Of a stretch of DNA of 13,422 nt, positions 4,782 to 12,151 are shown in pieces (position 1 is the first letter of the stretch; each line of letters starts with the position of its first letter). The DNA is taken from contig DJYC01000014.1 in assembly GCA_002448445.1 (NCBI GenBank), forward strand, positions 1 through 13,422. The letters are read 5' to 3'. The position numbers were made by a program, and so were the translations under genes. The notes beneath the pieces were generated by a model. It was not told where the DNA came from. It saw only the letters and a program-made list of their open reading frames with translations, and did no database searches. The DNA is from Treponema sp. UBA6988. Lineage in GTDB: Bacteria > Spirochaetota > Spirochaetia > Treponematales > Treponemataceae.

Positions 4782-7630
4782 GACTTTCCGCTTTCTATGC
4801 TTACGCGGAGGGGAATGTTCAGCTTAAAGGAACTTTCCATCTTTGAGCGTATTAGCTCTATGGAAGATTTTACCACGGCCTCATCATCCGGGCATTCAAA
4901 AATCAATTCATCGTGAACCTGCAGCAGCATCTTTAGAGGGCTCTTTGTACGCTCAATTTCTTGGTTCACGTCTATCATGGCTTTTTTTACAATGTCTGCC
5001 GCGCTGCCCTGAATGGGTGTGTTGATGGCAATTCTTTCTGCCGCCTGCTGCTCGTTCTTGTTGCGGCTGTTTATTCCGCGGATAAAGCGTCTTCTGCCGG
5101 TGATTGTCTGGGTAAAACCGTTAGCCCTTGCGTCTGCAATTGTCTTTTCTATAAAGGCCTTAACCTGGGAATAGGTTGTAAAATACTGGCTTATGAAGTT
5201 CTGGGCTTGTGTGCGGCTTATGCCCAAATCCTTTGCCAAGCGGAAGGCACTCATTCCGTACATAACGCCAAAGTTTACCGTCTTTGCAAAGCGCCTCATG
5301 TCTGCGGTAACTTCTTCCGGCTTTATTCCGTAGATAAGGGCAGCTGTTGCCTTGTGAACGTCTATTCCCTGCTCAAAGGCTGAGCTAAGGTTTTTGTCTC
5401 CCGAAAGATGGGCAAGAACCACAAGTTCTATCTGGGAATAGTCCGCCGAAATTAGCACGGTTCCACTTTCTGCGGTAAAGGCCGAGCGGATTTTTCTTCC
5501 AGCCTCTTCGCGGACAGGTATGTTCTGAAGGTTTGGGTCGCGGCTAGAAAGTCTTCCTGTGGCGGTTCCAGTCTGCATAAAGGATGTGTGTATGCGGCCC
5601 ATTTTGTCTGCCAACAGAGGGAGTGTTTCTACATAAGTGTTCTGCAATTTTACCGACTTTCTAAAGTCAAGGATTGCATTTGGAAGGGGATCGTCCGTGC
5701 GCTCTGCAAGTTCCTCCAAGACGGCTGTGTCAGTGCTGTAGCCTGTCTTTGTTTTTTTGCCGGGAACAAGCCCCCTTTCTGTGAACAAAACTTCCTGCAG
5801 CTGCTTGGTGCTTGCAATGTTAAATTCATGCCCCGCCTCTGAATATATAAGCGACTTCTTTTCTTCTATAATCTTGCAAAGTTCCACGTTGTAGTCCGAA
5901 AGAATCTTCTTATCCAGGTGGATTCCACGGTTTTCCATTGCGGCAAGAATGGGCAAGAGGGGCATTTCCGTCTTAAAGAATATGTCGTTAAGCCCTTCTG
6001 CTTCTATCTTCTTTTTTAGGATATTCCACAGCTGAAGGGTAAAGTCTGCATCTTCTGCACCGTAGGGGTATGCCTTTTCCAGCGGAACATCAGCAAAAGT
6101 CTGCCCCTTCTGAACTATGTCATTAAATTCAATTCCGCAAAGGCCAAGCTTTGTCTCCGCAAGGTATTCAAGGCCATAGGGCGACTTTCCCAAGGCATCG
6201 GGATCCAGTAGCCAGGCCGCAACCATAGTGTCTGCTATTTTGCAAGCTGGTTTTTCTGCTGCAATGCAACCTGCTGTATGCAAAACTTCCAGGTCAAACT
6301 TTCCATTGTGCATTACGAGCGTTGCGCCGGGATTTTTTAGTATGCGCTCAAGCTGAAAAAGGCAGTCTTCCTTTGCAATGGTTTCTTCTGCAAACATTCC
6401 GCCGGGAAGAACTACTGGAACGTAAACGGCCTCCCCTTCTTTTACGCAGAGGCTAAAGCCAACAAGACCTGATGCGTGGGTGTCCAGACCGTCGGTTTCC
6501 GTGTCAAAGGCAATTTCAAGACTTGGGTTGGATTTTTTGTCCATGGCTGAATCTATGAATTTCTTTAGTTCATCAGCACTTGTTATTGGGCGGTAATTTC
6601 CCTCGTTCTTGCGGATGGGGAGGGGGGCGTTATCTTCGTTTGCAGATGTTGCAGTGGCAGCAGATGAAGCGGGTGCAGCTCCGGATTCAACTGAAGCAGC
6701 GGTTAAGGCTGTTGCAGAGGCTATTGCCCAATCAGCATTTCCTTCTTTTAAGAAAGCACGGGAAACAGCTTCTGCCCCAAGTTCAGCAAGGGCCTTTCCT
6801 GCCGCAGCGTAATCAAGCTTGGCGGTGGAAAAAGATTCAAAGTCAATTTCGATTGGAACGTCGCTTCTTAGCGAAATAAGCTTCTTGGAAAAATATGCGT
6901 TTTCCTTGTCGCCGCGAATCTTCTGGCCAAGAGCACCCTTAATTTCTTCCGCATGTTCATAGATTCCGTCAAGGGAACCGTACTGGGTCAAAAGCTTTAT
7001 TGCAGTCTTGTCTCCAACGCCCTTAACGCCCGGCACGTTGTCCGCAGCATCACCTGTTAGCGAAAGGTAGTCCAAAATCATCTCGGGACCAATTCCCCAC
7101 TTGGCCTTAACCTCTTCAACTCCGTCCGTCTCCCAACCGCCGTTTGCCTTGTCCGGCTGCATCTCCTTGCAAGTTTCCGTAACAAGCTGAAGCAAGTCCT
7201 TGTCCCCGCTAAGAATGCGAAGCTGCCTCCCCTCATTTGCACACTTTGCCGCAACGGTTGCAATAATGTCGTCTGCCTCAAAGCCGTCAACACGAAGAAC
7301 TGGAATACCCAAAGCCTTTAGCACATCCTCTATCCAGGGAACCTGGGCATGAAGGTCATCGGGTGTCTTCTGGCGAGTGGCCTTGTATTCAGCAAAAAGC
7401 TCGTGGCGGAAAGTCTTGGTACGGCTGTCAAAAGCGGCCGCAAGAAAAGCAGGCTTGTGCTTTGCCAAAAGTGCCTTTAGGTTGCGGAAAAAAATCACAA
7501 CCGCGCTAATGTTTTCCTTTCGCTGATTTGTGAGCGGATGGCTAAAAAGGGCATAGTAGGCCCTGTAGATAAGTCCGTATGAATCCAAAATGTAAACGGC
7601 ATTCTCCGCCGCAGAAATGTTCTTGTCCAT
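4763..7630 (-). CDS. polA: DNA polymerase I
   Basis: From the start chosen here the protein is 955 residues, against about 930 for E. coli PolI; it acts in Okazaki-fragment processing and repair. Residues 1-290 are the 5'-3' flap nuclease, with D16 (DSYGLIYR), DGFEADD (115-121), SGDKD (141-145) and the GDAADNVPGVKG block (193-204). An Ala/Ser-rich linker spans about 300-335. Residues about 355-545 are the 3'-5' proofreading exonuclease, with its motifs apparently intact: D376-x-E378, HNGKFD446, Y523-x3-D527. Residues about 550-955 are the polymerase: motif A around D730 (ISADYSQIE), motif B RRFAKTVNFGVMYG (779-792), motif C HDE (906-908). An in-frame ATG 45 bases upstream (7675) and another at 7639 are possible starts. 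The 7630 ATG fits homologue N-termini and the promoter position, and no candidate has a Shine-Dalgarno. Confidence 0.95.
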   Translation of the reverse strand: MDKNISAAENAVYILDSYGLIYRAYYALFSHPLTNQRKENISAVVIFFRNLKALLAKHKPAFLAAAFDSRTKTFRHELFAEYKATRQKTPDDLHAQVPWIEDVLKALGIPVLRVDGFEADDIIATVAAKCANEGRQLRILSGDKDLLQLVTETCKEMQPDKANGGWETDGVEEVKAKWGIGPEMILDYLSLTGDAADNVPGVKGVGDKTAIKLLTQYGSLDGIYEHAEEIKGALGQKIRGDKENAYFSKKLISLRSDVPIEIDFESFSTAKLDYAAAGKALAELGAEAVSRAFLKEGNADWAIASATALTAASVESGAAPASSAATATSANEDNAPLPIRKNEGNYRPITSADELKKFIDSAMDKKSNPSLEIAFDTETDGLDTHASGLVGFSLCVKEGEAVYVPVVLPGGMFAEETIAKEDCLFQLERILKNPGATLVMHNGKFDLEVLHTAGCIAAEKPACKIADTMVAAWLLDPDALGKSPYGLEYLAETKLGLCGIEFNDIVQKGQTFADVPLEKAYPYGAEDADFTLQLWNILKKKIEAEGLNDIFFKTEMPLLPILAAMENRGIHLDKKILSDYNVELCKIIEEKKSLIYSEAGHEFNIASTKQLQEVLFTERGLVPGKKTKTGYSTDTAVLEELAERTDDPLPNAILDFRKSVKLQNTYVETLPLLADKMGRIHTSFMQTGTATGRLSSRDPNLQNIPVREEAGRKIRSAFTAESGTVLISADYSQIELVVLAHLSGDKNLSSAFEQGIDVHKATAALIYGIKPEEVTADMRRFAKTVNFGVMYGMSAFRLAKDLGISRTQAQNFISQYFTTYSQVKAFIEKTIADARANGFTQTITGRRRFIRGINSRNKNEQQAAERIAINTPIQGSAADIVKKAMIDVNQEIERTKSPLKMLLQVHDELIFECPDDEAVVKSSIELIRSKMESSFKLNIPLRVSIESGKSWGQFH

Positions 7631-7637
7631 AAAAAAC

Positions 7638-7646
7638 ATATTAGCA
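7638..7646 (-). promoter_or_regulatory. extended -10 promoter of polA
   Basis: On the minus strand TGC-TAATAT (7646-7638) is an extended -10 element ending seven bases before the ATG at 7630; no strong -35 is seen for it. An alternative is TTTACA (7688-7683), 16 bp, TATTAT (7666-7661), which would start transcription near 7654. Either choice argues against the upstream ATG at 7675 as the start codon, and the first implies a leaderless or nearly leaderless mRNA. Confidence 0.45.
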
Positions 7647-7710
7647 CTTTTTAAAGTAAAATAATAGTTCGGCATTAAGATTTGTAAAAGGCAAGTGTAA
7701 ATATTAACAC

Positions 7711-7881
7711 GAAAGCACTTCCATTCCCGGCAGTAAACGCATCAAAAAAGCAAGGGTTGTTTACAACCCCAAGCGCAGATATAAGGTATTAGACTCGCTA
7801 CGCGGCTTGAAGCTACGCTGCCGGGTTCGCACCGCGCAAATGCTTTTTTGCTGCGTTTCCCGCCTCCATTCCAGTGCTTTC
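7711..7881. repeat. imperfect inverted-repeat element between divergent genes
   Basis: The left arm (7711-7752), read as its reverse complement, aligns with the right arm (7841-7881). Both begin TGCTTTTTTG, then share TGCGTTT after one mismatch, then GCC, and both end AGTGCTTTC. In between, TCCATTCC occurs in the same orientation on the plus strand in each arm (7720-7727 and 7865-7872), so that segment cannot pair. The inner 88 bases are GC-rich and contain GCTACGC twice (7797-7803 and 7812-7818). The layout resembles a small non-coding inverted-repeat element; no transposase and no target duplication are evident. Confidence 0.6.
7744..7769 (-). terminator. minus-strand terminator inside the inverted-repeat element
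   Basis: On the minus strand GGGTTG (7769 side) pairs with CAACCC (7759-7754) around a 4-base loop, then TTGC, then six T (7749-7744). This would stop leftward transcription before it enters polA. The stem is short, so strength is uncertain. Confidence 0.5.
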
Positions 7882-7954
7882 TTAACATATCTTTGCATTA
7901 CAATTATTAAAAAACCGCACTTGTCTTCTACTTCCATTGCAAGGGAAACTTTGC

Positions 7955-7960
7955 TATAAT
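7955..7960 (+). promoter_or_regulatory. extended -10 (TGC-TATAAT) of the propeller lipoprotein gene
   Basis: A consensus TATAAT (7955-7960) preceded by TGC (7952-7954) makes a strong extended -10. The -35 zone 17 bp upstream (TTCCAT, 7932-7937) is weak, which extended -10 promoters tolerate. The ATG is only six bases past the hexamer (7967) and the bases between are TCCCCC, so the start point would fall at or next to the ATG. Confidence 0.6.
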
Positions 7961-7966
7961 TCCCCC

Positions 7967-10225
7967 ATGAAAAAAGTAATTGCATTTGCCACAGCCCTTT
8001 TACTGGCCCCTGTATTCTTTATAAGCTGCACGAAAAAATCAGACAAAGAAATAAAAAGCAAAAGCTCCCAAGAAGAAGCATCCGATTCAAAAACGGAAGA
8101 AAGAGATGGTAAAAAAGAAGCCCCAGCTGAATCTGCAAAAGCCGCAGAAGAGATAGTCTGGTTTGGCTCAGAAAGCACCCCCTTTGACAAGGCAAGCCTA
8201 ACCGATGCACCTACAAGCTTTTCTGAATTTTCTACGGTTCTTGCAATCGGTGACCAGATTGTAATTCCACAAGACTGTGACGTATACAAATCGCCCAACA
8301 GCCAGGACTTTAAGGAAAGCCCCGGAAAGCTAAAGGAAGGAAGCACAGTGCACCTGCTTTACCAAGACCAAGACAAAAACTGGCTCTGCTTTGTAGACGA
8401 AAAAGGCAACAGTGCATGGGCAAAAACGACAGTTTCATTCAAGCAAAGGCAGTACACAAGCAAGGACAGCATAATCCGAAAGCTATGGAAAAAAGACGGC
8501 TTTGATCTTGCGGCATTCAGCCCAGACGGAAAAACTGTCGCCTTCCACCGCTGGGATTACCGCTTTAGCTCGGAAAAGGGACTTTGTGTTTGCGACAGGG
8601 CAACAGGAGAGGAGCTTTTTGTAACAGAGGCAAAACCACGCAGCCGCATTGCCATGGCATATTCCCCAGACGGCGAATACATTTATTATGTTAGGGACGA
8701 CAAATATTTAATGCAGGTTTGCATAAAAGACAAGACCCAAAAAGACCTTGGCAGCCCTACCCCCTATCAGGCTTCAATAAACGACCACTCTGAATTCCTA
8801 CAGAGCATACACCCGCTTCCCGACGGAGAAAACATACTCTGCGGCGTATACTATGAATCTTGGGCAATGTACAACCTAAAGACCCAATCGTGGACCTACA
8901 AAACAGGCGGCGACTTTATGTGGGCAAACAGCTTTGCCTTTTCCCCGGATGGAAAATACATAGCAGGCAGCGCAGGAAATCCTACAGACCTCTGCGTGTG
9001 GAAAATGGACACAAGGGAAATTGTCTGGCAAAAAATGCGCGACTTTGGCGGAGACCTGTATTATTCTGCGGACGGCAAAACCCTATACGTAGTTAACGGA
9101 ACAGGAATCACTGCACTAAATGCTTTGACCGGTGAGGAAATTTCTAAGGCCTACATAGAATTTCCCTACCACTACAACATTTATTCTTGGCAGGTAATTC
9201 AAAAAAAAGACCGCGTCTTGTTTACAGTCAACGAAGAAAAGAGCGGACAATACGACAGCGAACACGGACTTACCTACCTTTATGTCTATGAACTTTCTAC
9301 AGGCAAGCTTGTTCAGGCTGAACACATAGAAGACGCTGGCAAAAAAATAGAGGCCCTTGCAATAAGCCCAGACGGAAAATACATCTCAATAAGGATAAAA
9401 GACGGAAGCCACGTAAATGAATGCCACCAGGTAATATGCGCGGTAAACCTGGACAAGAAGGCAAAAGAAATGCCCAGTGTAAAGCGCAGCAAGGATGAAG
9501 AAAAAAGCAGAAGATTCCTTCTTGAAAATTCCTTTGCAGCCGGCTGGTGGAGGCTAAGCTTTTACCCGAACGGAGTGTACGGTCTTTGGGCAAGGCACGA
9601 CGGCACCATGACAGGCAACTGGATTCTTAAAAAGAGCGAAAATCGCGAGGGGTACTATGAAGTTGAACTTTCCACTCCCATGCACGGAGGAAAGGAAGAG
9701 CCTTATTCCTTTACCAACCAGTACAACATGCAGGCTTCTTTTCCGGGAGAATATATGGTCTATCCCGATTACGAGGATTTTGACTGCAAGGGTTCACTAG
9801 GTGCTTATGACGACGGTGACCCCATACTTCAGAGCGAAAGGCCAAGCCCCGCATGGAAGACCTACTATTACAAGGGCGAAAATGTGTTAAAGTATCCGGG
9901 CTGGGGTGACAAAGACGCAAAATACCTTACGGTTCTTGAAAACACAAAGATGAGGAAAGAACCTTCCCTTAACGCAGAGACGGTCTCGCTTGCATATTAT
10001 GACTACAAAAATGAAAAATACATAGAAAGCAGGAACGTTGTCTATGCAGGACAGGTAATCCGAATCATTGGCGCAACAGAAAGAAAAGAGACCATAGACG
10101 GAAAAACCGCCCCCTGGTACTTGATTTACGAGGATGACCACAACGGCGGAGAGTTTACGGAAGGAAGCCTTGTCTGGGTGTACGGAGGCTACAGTTACGA
10201 AAGCGACATGAAAGACGCAAAGTAA
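7967..10225 (+). CDS. secreted lipoprotein with beta-propeller and SH3-like domains
   Basis: This is a 752-residue predicted lipoprotein of unknown function. Residues 1-20 form a signal peptide ending FIS-C21, a relaxed lipobox of the spirochaete kind. Residues 22-62 are a highly charged Lys/Glu/Ser tether. Residues about 92-158 look like a bacterial SH3 module. Residues about 175-500 look like a beta-propeller, with blade strings FSPDGKTVAF (184-193), YSPDGEYIYY (232-241), FSPDGKYIAG (325-334), YSADGKTLYV (366-375) and ISPDGKYISI (466-475). Residues about 520-600 hold FYPNGVYGLW (532-541), suggesting a small beta domain. Residues about 650-742 form a second SH3-like module, starting near NTKMRKEPS and ending WVYGGY (737-742). 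Such repeats usually mediate protein or cell-wall binding. The ATG at 7967 is chosen because it opens the signal peptide; an upstream TTG at 7937 would add an implausible leader. There is no Shine-Dalgarno. It is divergent from polA and monocistronic. Confidence 0.9.
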   Translation: MKKVIAFATALLLAPVFFISCTKKSDKEIKSKSSQEEASDSKTEERDGKKEAPAESAKAAEEIVWFGSESTPFDKASLTDAPTSFSEFSTVLAIGDQIVIPQDCDVYKSPNSQDFKESPGKLKEGSTVHLLYQDQDKNWLCFVDEKGNSAWAKTTVSFKQRQYTSKDSIIRKLWKKDGFDLAAFSPDGKTVAFHRWDYRFSSEKGLCVCDRATGEELFVTEAKPRSRIAMAYSPDGEYIYYVRDDKYLMQVCIKDKTQKDLGSPTPYQASINDHSEFLQSIHPLPDGENILCGVYYESWAMYNLKTQSWTYKTGGDFMWANSFAFSPDGKYIAGSAGNPTDLCVWKMDTREIVWQKMRDFGGDLYYSADGKTLYVVNGTGITALNALTGEEISKAYIEFPYHYNIYSWQVIQKKDRVLFTVNEEKSGQYDSEHGLTYLYVYELSTGKLVQAEHIEDAGKKIEALAISPDGKYISIRIKDGSHVNECHQVICAVNLDKKAKEMPSVKRSKDEEKSRRFLLENSFAAGWWRLSFYPNGVYGLWARHDGTMTGNWILKKSENREGYYEVELSTPMHGGKEEPYSFTNQYNMQASFPGEYMVYPDYEDFDCKGSLGAYDDGDPILQSERPSPAWKTYYYKGENVLKYPGWGDKDAKYLTVLENTKMRKEPSLNAETVSLAYYDYKNEKYIESRNVVYAGQVIRIIGATERKETIDGKTAPWYLIYEDDHNGGEFTEGSLVWVYGGYSYESDMKDAK

Positions 10226-10235
10226 AAGAAATGAT

Positions 10236-10264
10236 TTGCAAATATTGCAAAAATGCGCTATCTT
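10236..10264 (+). promoter_or_regulatory. candidate promoter of ilvA-ridA
   Basis: TTGCAA (10236-10241) and TATCTT (10259-10264) are 17 bp apart, giving a leader of about 45 bases before the ATG at 10316. A second TTGCAA (10245-10250) follows three bases after the first, so the -35 is embedded in a near-palindrome that could be an operator. No T-box, attenuator peptide or terminator hairpin is visible in the leader. Confidence 0.4.
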
Positions 10265-10315
10265 TATGCCTATCTTAATTTTTAATTTTATGAACAGAGC
10301 CAAAAGGAGTTACGC

Positions 10316-11530
10316 ATGCTTACATTAGACAAAGTGTTTGATGCCCAAAGAGTTTTAAAAAATATCGTAAGAGAGACAAGCTGCGTAAGGGCTAGCGGAA
10401 TTGCCCCGGGAGTAGACCTGTGGCTCAAGCCGGAGAACCTCCAGAACACAGGTTCATTTAAGCTTAGGGGTTCGGGCTACAAGATGGCAAACCTTACCGA
10501 AGAGGAAAAAAAGCGGGGCGTAGTTGCCTGTTCAGCTGGAAACCATGCCCAGGGAGTTGCGCTTGCGGCTTCCAAGCAGGGAATAAAATCTGTAATATGC
10601 CTTCCGGACAGCGCACCCATTTCCAAGATAGAAGCTACAAAAGCTTACGGCGCAGAAGTGTGTCTTGTTGAAGGAGTTTATGACGATGCCTACAACAAGG
10701 CCCTTGAACTTAGGGACAGCATGGGCTACACCTTTGTTCACCCCTTTGATGACGAAGACGTTATTGCAGGCCAAGGCACGATTGCTTTGGAAATATTCAA
10801 GGACCTGGACGACATAGACGCAATCATCGTTCCGGTTGGCGGCGGCGGACTCATATCCGGAATTGCATGCGCGGTAAAACAGATAAGGCCATCTGTAAAG
10901 GTTTACGGTGTTCAGGCATCTGGTGCTCCGTCCATGGTAAAGTCAATAGGCGGCGGTGCTATAGAAAGGCTTCCTTCCGTAATGACCATAGCAGACGGAA
11001 TTGCGGTAAAACAGCCGGGCGAAAACACCTTCCGCTACGTAAAGGAATACGTGGACGACATGGCCGTTGTAACAGAAGACGAGATTTGTTCTGCAATACT
11101 TACCCTGATTGAAAAACAGAAGATGGTTGCAGAGGGTGCGGGTGCAGTATCTGTTGCCGCTGCCATGTTCAACAAATTTCCTGTGCAGGGCAAAAAAATC
11201 GTAAGCGTTGTTTCTGGCGGAAACATTGACGTAACAATTCTTTCCAGAATCATAAAGCGAGGTCTTATGAAGTCTGGCCGTGTTACAAACCTTTTGATAG
11301 AACTCATAGACAAACCGGGACAGCTAAAGGAAGTTTCCAGAATCATTGCGGATTTGGGCGGAAACGTTACGAGCGTTCACCACGAAAGGGCCGGCGACAC
11401 GGAAAACATAAACGGCTGCTACCTTAGGGTGTCCATGGAAACCCGCGACTATGACCATGTTAACGCCATCAAAAACGCATTGAAGGACGAAGGCTTAAAA
11501 GTAGTTGATTCAATAAAATTTGATGTTTAA
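10316..11530 (+). CDS. ilvA: threonine ammonia-lyase (threonine dehydratase)
   Basis: This is a 404-residue PLP enzyme that deaminates L-threonine to 2-ketobutyrate (and serine to pyruvate), the entry to isoleucine synthesis or threonine catabolism, in the cytoplasm. K49 in TGSFKLRG (45-52) is the PLP Schiff-base lysine. SAGNHAQG (73-80) binds substrate, GGGGL (175-179) grips the cofactor phosphate, and SGGN (300-303) is the late fold-type II loop. Residues about 325-404 form a single C-terminal ACT-like domain, matching the medium-length, one-ACT class rather than the 500-residue E. coli IlvA or the ACT-free TdcB. The ACT domain suggests allosteric control by an amino acid, but which one cannot be read from sequence. 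AAAGGAG (10303-10309) lies six bases before the ATG. RidA starts 37 bp after the stop, clearly one operon, which fits because RidA clears the enamine that this enzyme releases. Confidence 0.95.
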   Translation: MLTLDKVFDAQRVLKNIVRETSCVRASGIAPGVDLWLKPENLQNTGSFKLRGSGYKMANLTEEEKKRGVVACSAGNHAQGVALAASKQGIKSVICLPDSAPISKIEATKAYGAEVCLVEGVYDDAYNKALELRDSMGYTFVHPFDDEDVIAGQGTIALEIFKDLDDIDAIIVPVGGGGLISGIACAVKQIRPSVKVYGVQASGAPSMVKSIGGGAIERLPSVMTIADGIAVKQPGENTFRYVKEYVDDMAVVTEDEICSAILTLIEKQKMVAEGAGAVSVAAAMFNKFPVQGKKIVSVVSGGNIDVTILSRIIKRGLMKSGRVTNLLIELIDKPGQLKEVSRIIADLGGNVTSVHHERAGDTENINGCYLRVSMETRDYDHVNAIKNALKDEGLKVVDSIKFDV

Positions 11531-11567
11531 AACGCAAATAATTTTACAGGAAAAGAGGAGAAATAAA

Positions 11568-11939
11568 ATGAAGACAGTTTCCACACCAAACGCACCGGCG
11601 GCAATAGGCCCCTACTCCCAGGCAAAGATTGTAAACGGACTTGTATTCTGCTCAGGGCAGATTCCGATTAACCCCGCAAGCGGAGCAATTGAGGCTTCTA
11701 CAATCGAAGAGCAGACAAGACAGGCCTGCCTTAACGTAAAGGCTCTTTTGGAAGCAGCAGGCTCGGATTTGACTAAGGTATTAAAGACCACCTGCTTCTT
11801 GGCAAACATGAGCGACTTTGCGGCATTCAATGGAGTATACGCTGAATACTTTACAGAAAAACCGGCAAGAAGCTGTGTTGCGGTAAAGGACATTCCCAAG
11901 GGAGCTCTTTGCGAAATAGAAGTTATCGCAGAAGTTTAG
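11568..11939 (+). CDS. ridA: RidA enamine/imine deaminase
   Basis: This is a 123-residue protein of the RidA/YjgF/YER057c/UK114 family, typically a cytoplasmic trimer with active sites between subunits. It speeds hydrolysis of 2-aminoacrylate and 2-aminocrotonate, the reactive products of PLP lyases such as IlvA, to keto acids and ammonia, protecting other PLP enzymes. Family signs are AAIGPYSQA (11-19), GLVFCSGQIP (24-33), and the R101-S-C-V block followed by LCEIEVIA (114-121), where R101 and E116 match the catalytic arginine and glutamate of E. coli RidA. The ATG at 11568 is chosen because it gives the family-standard N-terminus and has AGAGGAG (11554-11560) seven bases upstream; a longer frame from 11520 overlaps the end of ilvA. 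Placement directly after ilvA is a well-known pairing and supports both assignments. Confidence 0.95.
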   Translation: MKTVSTPNAPAAIGPYSQAKIVNGLVFCSGQIPINPASGAIEASTIEEQTRQACLNVKALLEAAGSDLTKVLKTTCFLANMSDFAAFNGVYAEYFTEKPARSCVAVKDIPKGALCEIEVIAEV

Positions 11940-12151
11940 CTTTTTGTGACCAATAATGTTAGCAAGGGCAACTTTATCTTTTGCAAATAAAGCCTACCCC
12001 CGATTGGAAGGGTGGCGTAGCCAGACCGCCGCAAGGCGGGCCGGAGCGAAAGCGTAGCCCTGCAAAGCGGGTTATAAGAAAAAACTTGGTCCAAAAAAAA
12101 AAGAAAAAACTCTTATTGAAAAAAATGGCAAGTTAAAATATACTGTCGCAC
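11940..12151. other. intergenic region with a GC-rich structured repeat
   Basis: Between ridA and azlCD. Bases about 11993-12075 are sharply GC-rich against A-rich flanks and contain GCGTAGC twice (12015-12021 and 12052-12058) plus a 5-bp GNRA-type hairpin, CCGCC-GCAA-GGCGG (12026-12039). GCGTAGC also appears twice, on the other strand, in the 7797-7818 element, suggesting a shared repeat family. No convincing terminator follows ridA. Bases 12085-12125 are an A-rich run leading into the azlCD promoter. Confidence 0.5.
12116..12144 (+). promoter_or_regulatory. sigma-70-type promoter of azlCD
   Basis: TTGAAA (12116-12121) and TATACT (12139-12144) are separated by an ideal 17 bp. The ATG at 12152 is seven bases past the -10, and GTCGCAC between them holds no Shine-Dalgarno, so the transcript would begin at or beside the start codon. 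Confidence 0.65.

Noticed and set aside
7631..7675. polA start at the ATG at 7675
   Set aside because: It adds 15 residues not typical of PolI, lacks a Shine-Dalgarno, and lies upstream of both candidate transcription starts.
7761..7985. 74-residue minus-strand open frame upstream of polA
   Set aside because: It lies across the inverted-repeat element and the lipoprotein promoter; its composition (Arg/Gln/Ser-rich) is that of a translated non-coding repeat.
10226..10315. Attenuator, T-box or riboswitch ahead of ilvA
   Set aside because: The leader is only about 45 bases, with no terminator hairpin, no run of regulatory codons and no T-box core sequence.
11940..11992. Intrinsic terminator after ridA
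   Set aside because: The only pairing (CTTTAT with ATAAAG around 11972-11992) is AT-rich with a long loop and no T-tract after it.
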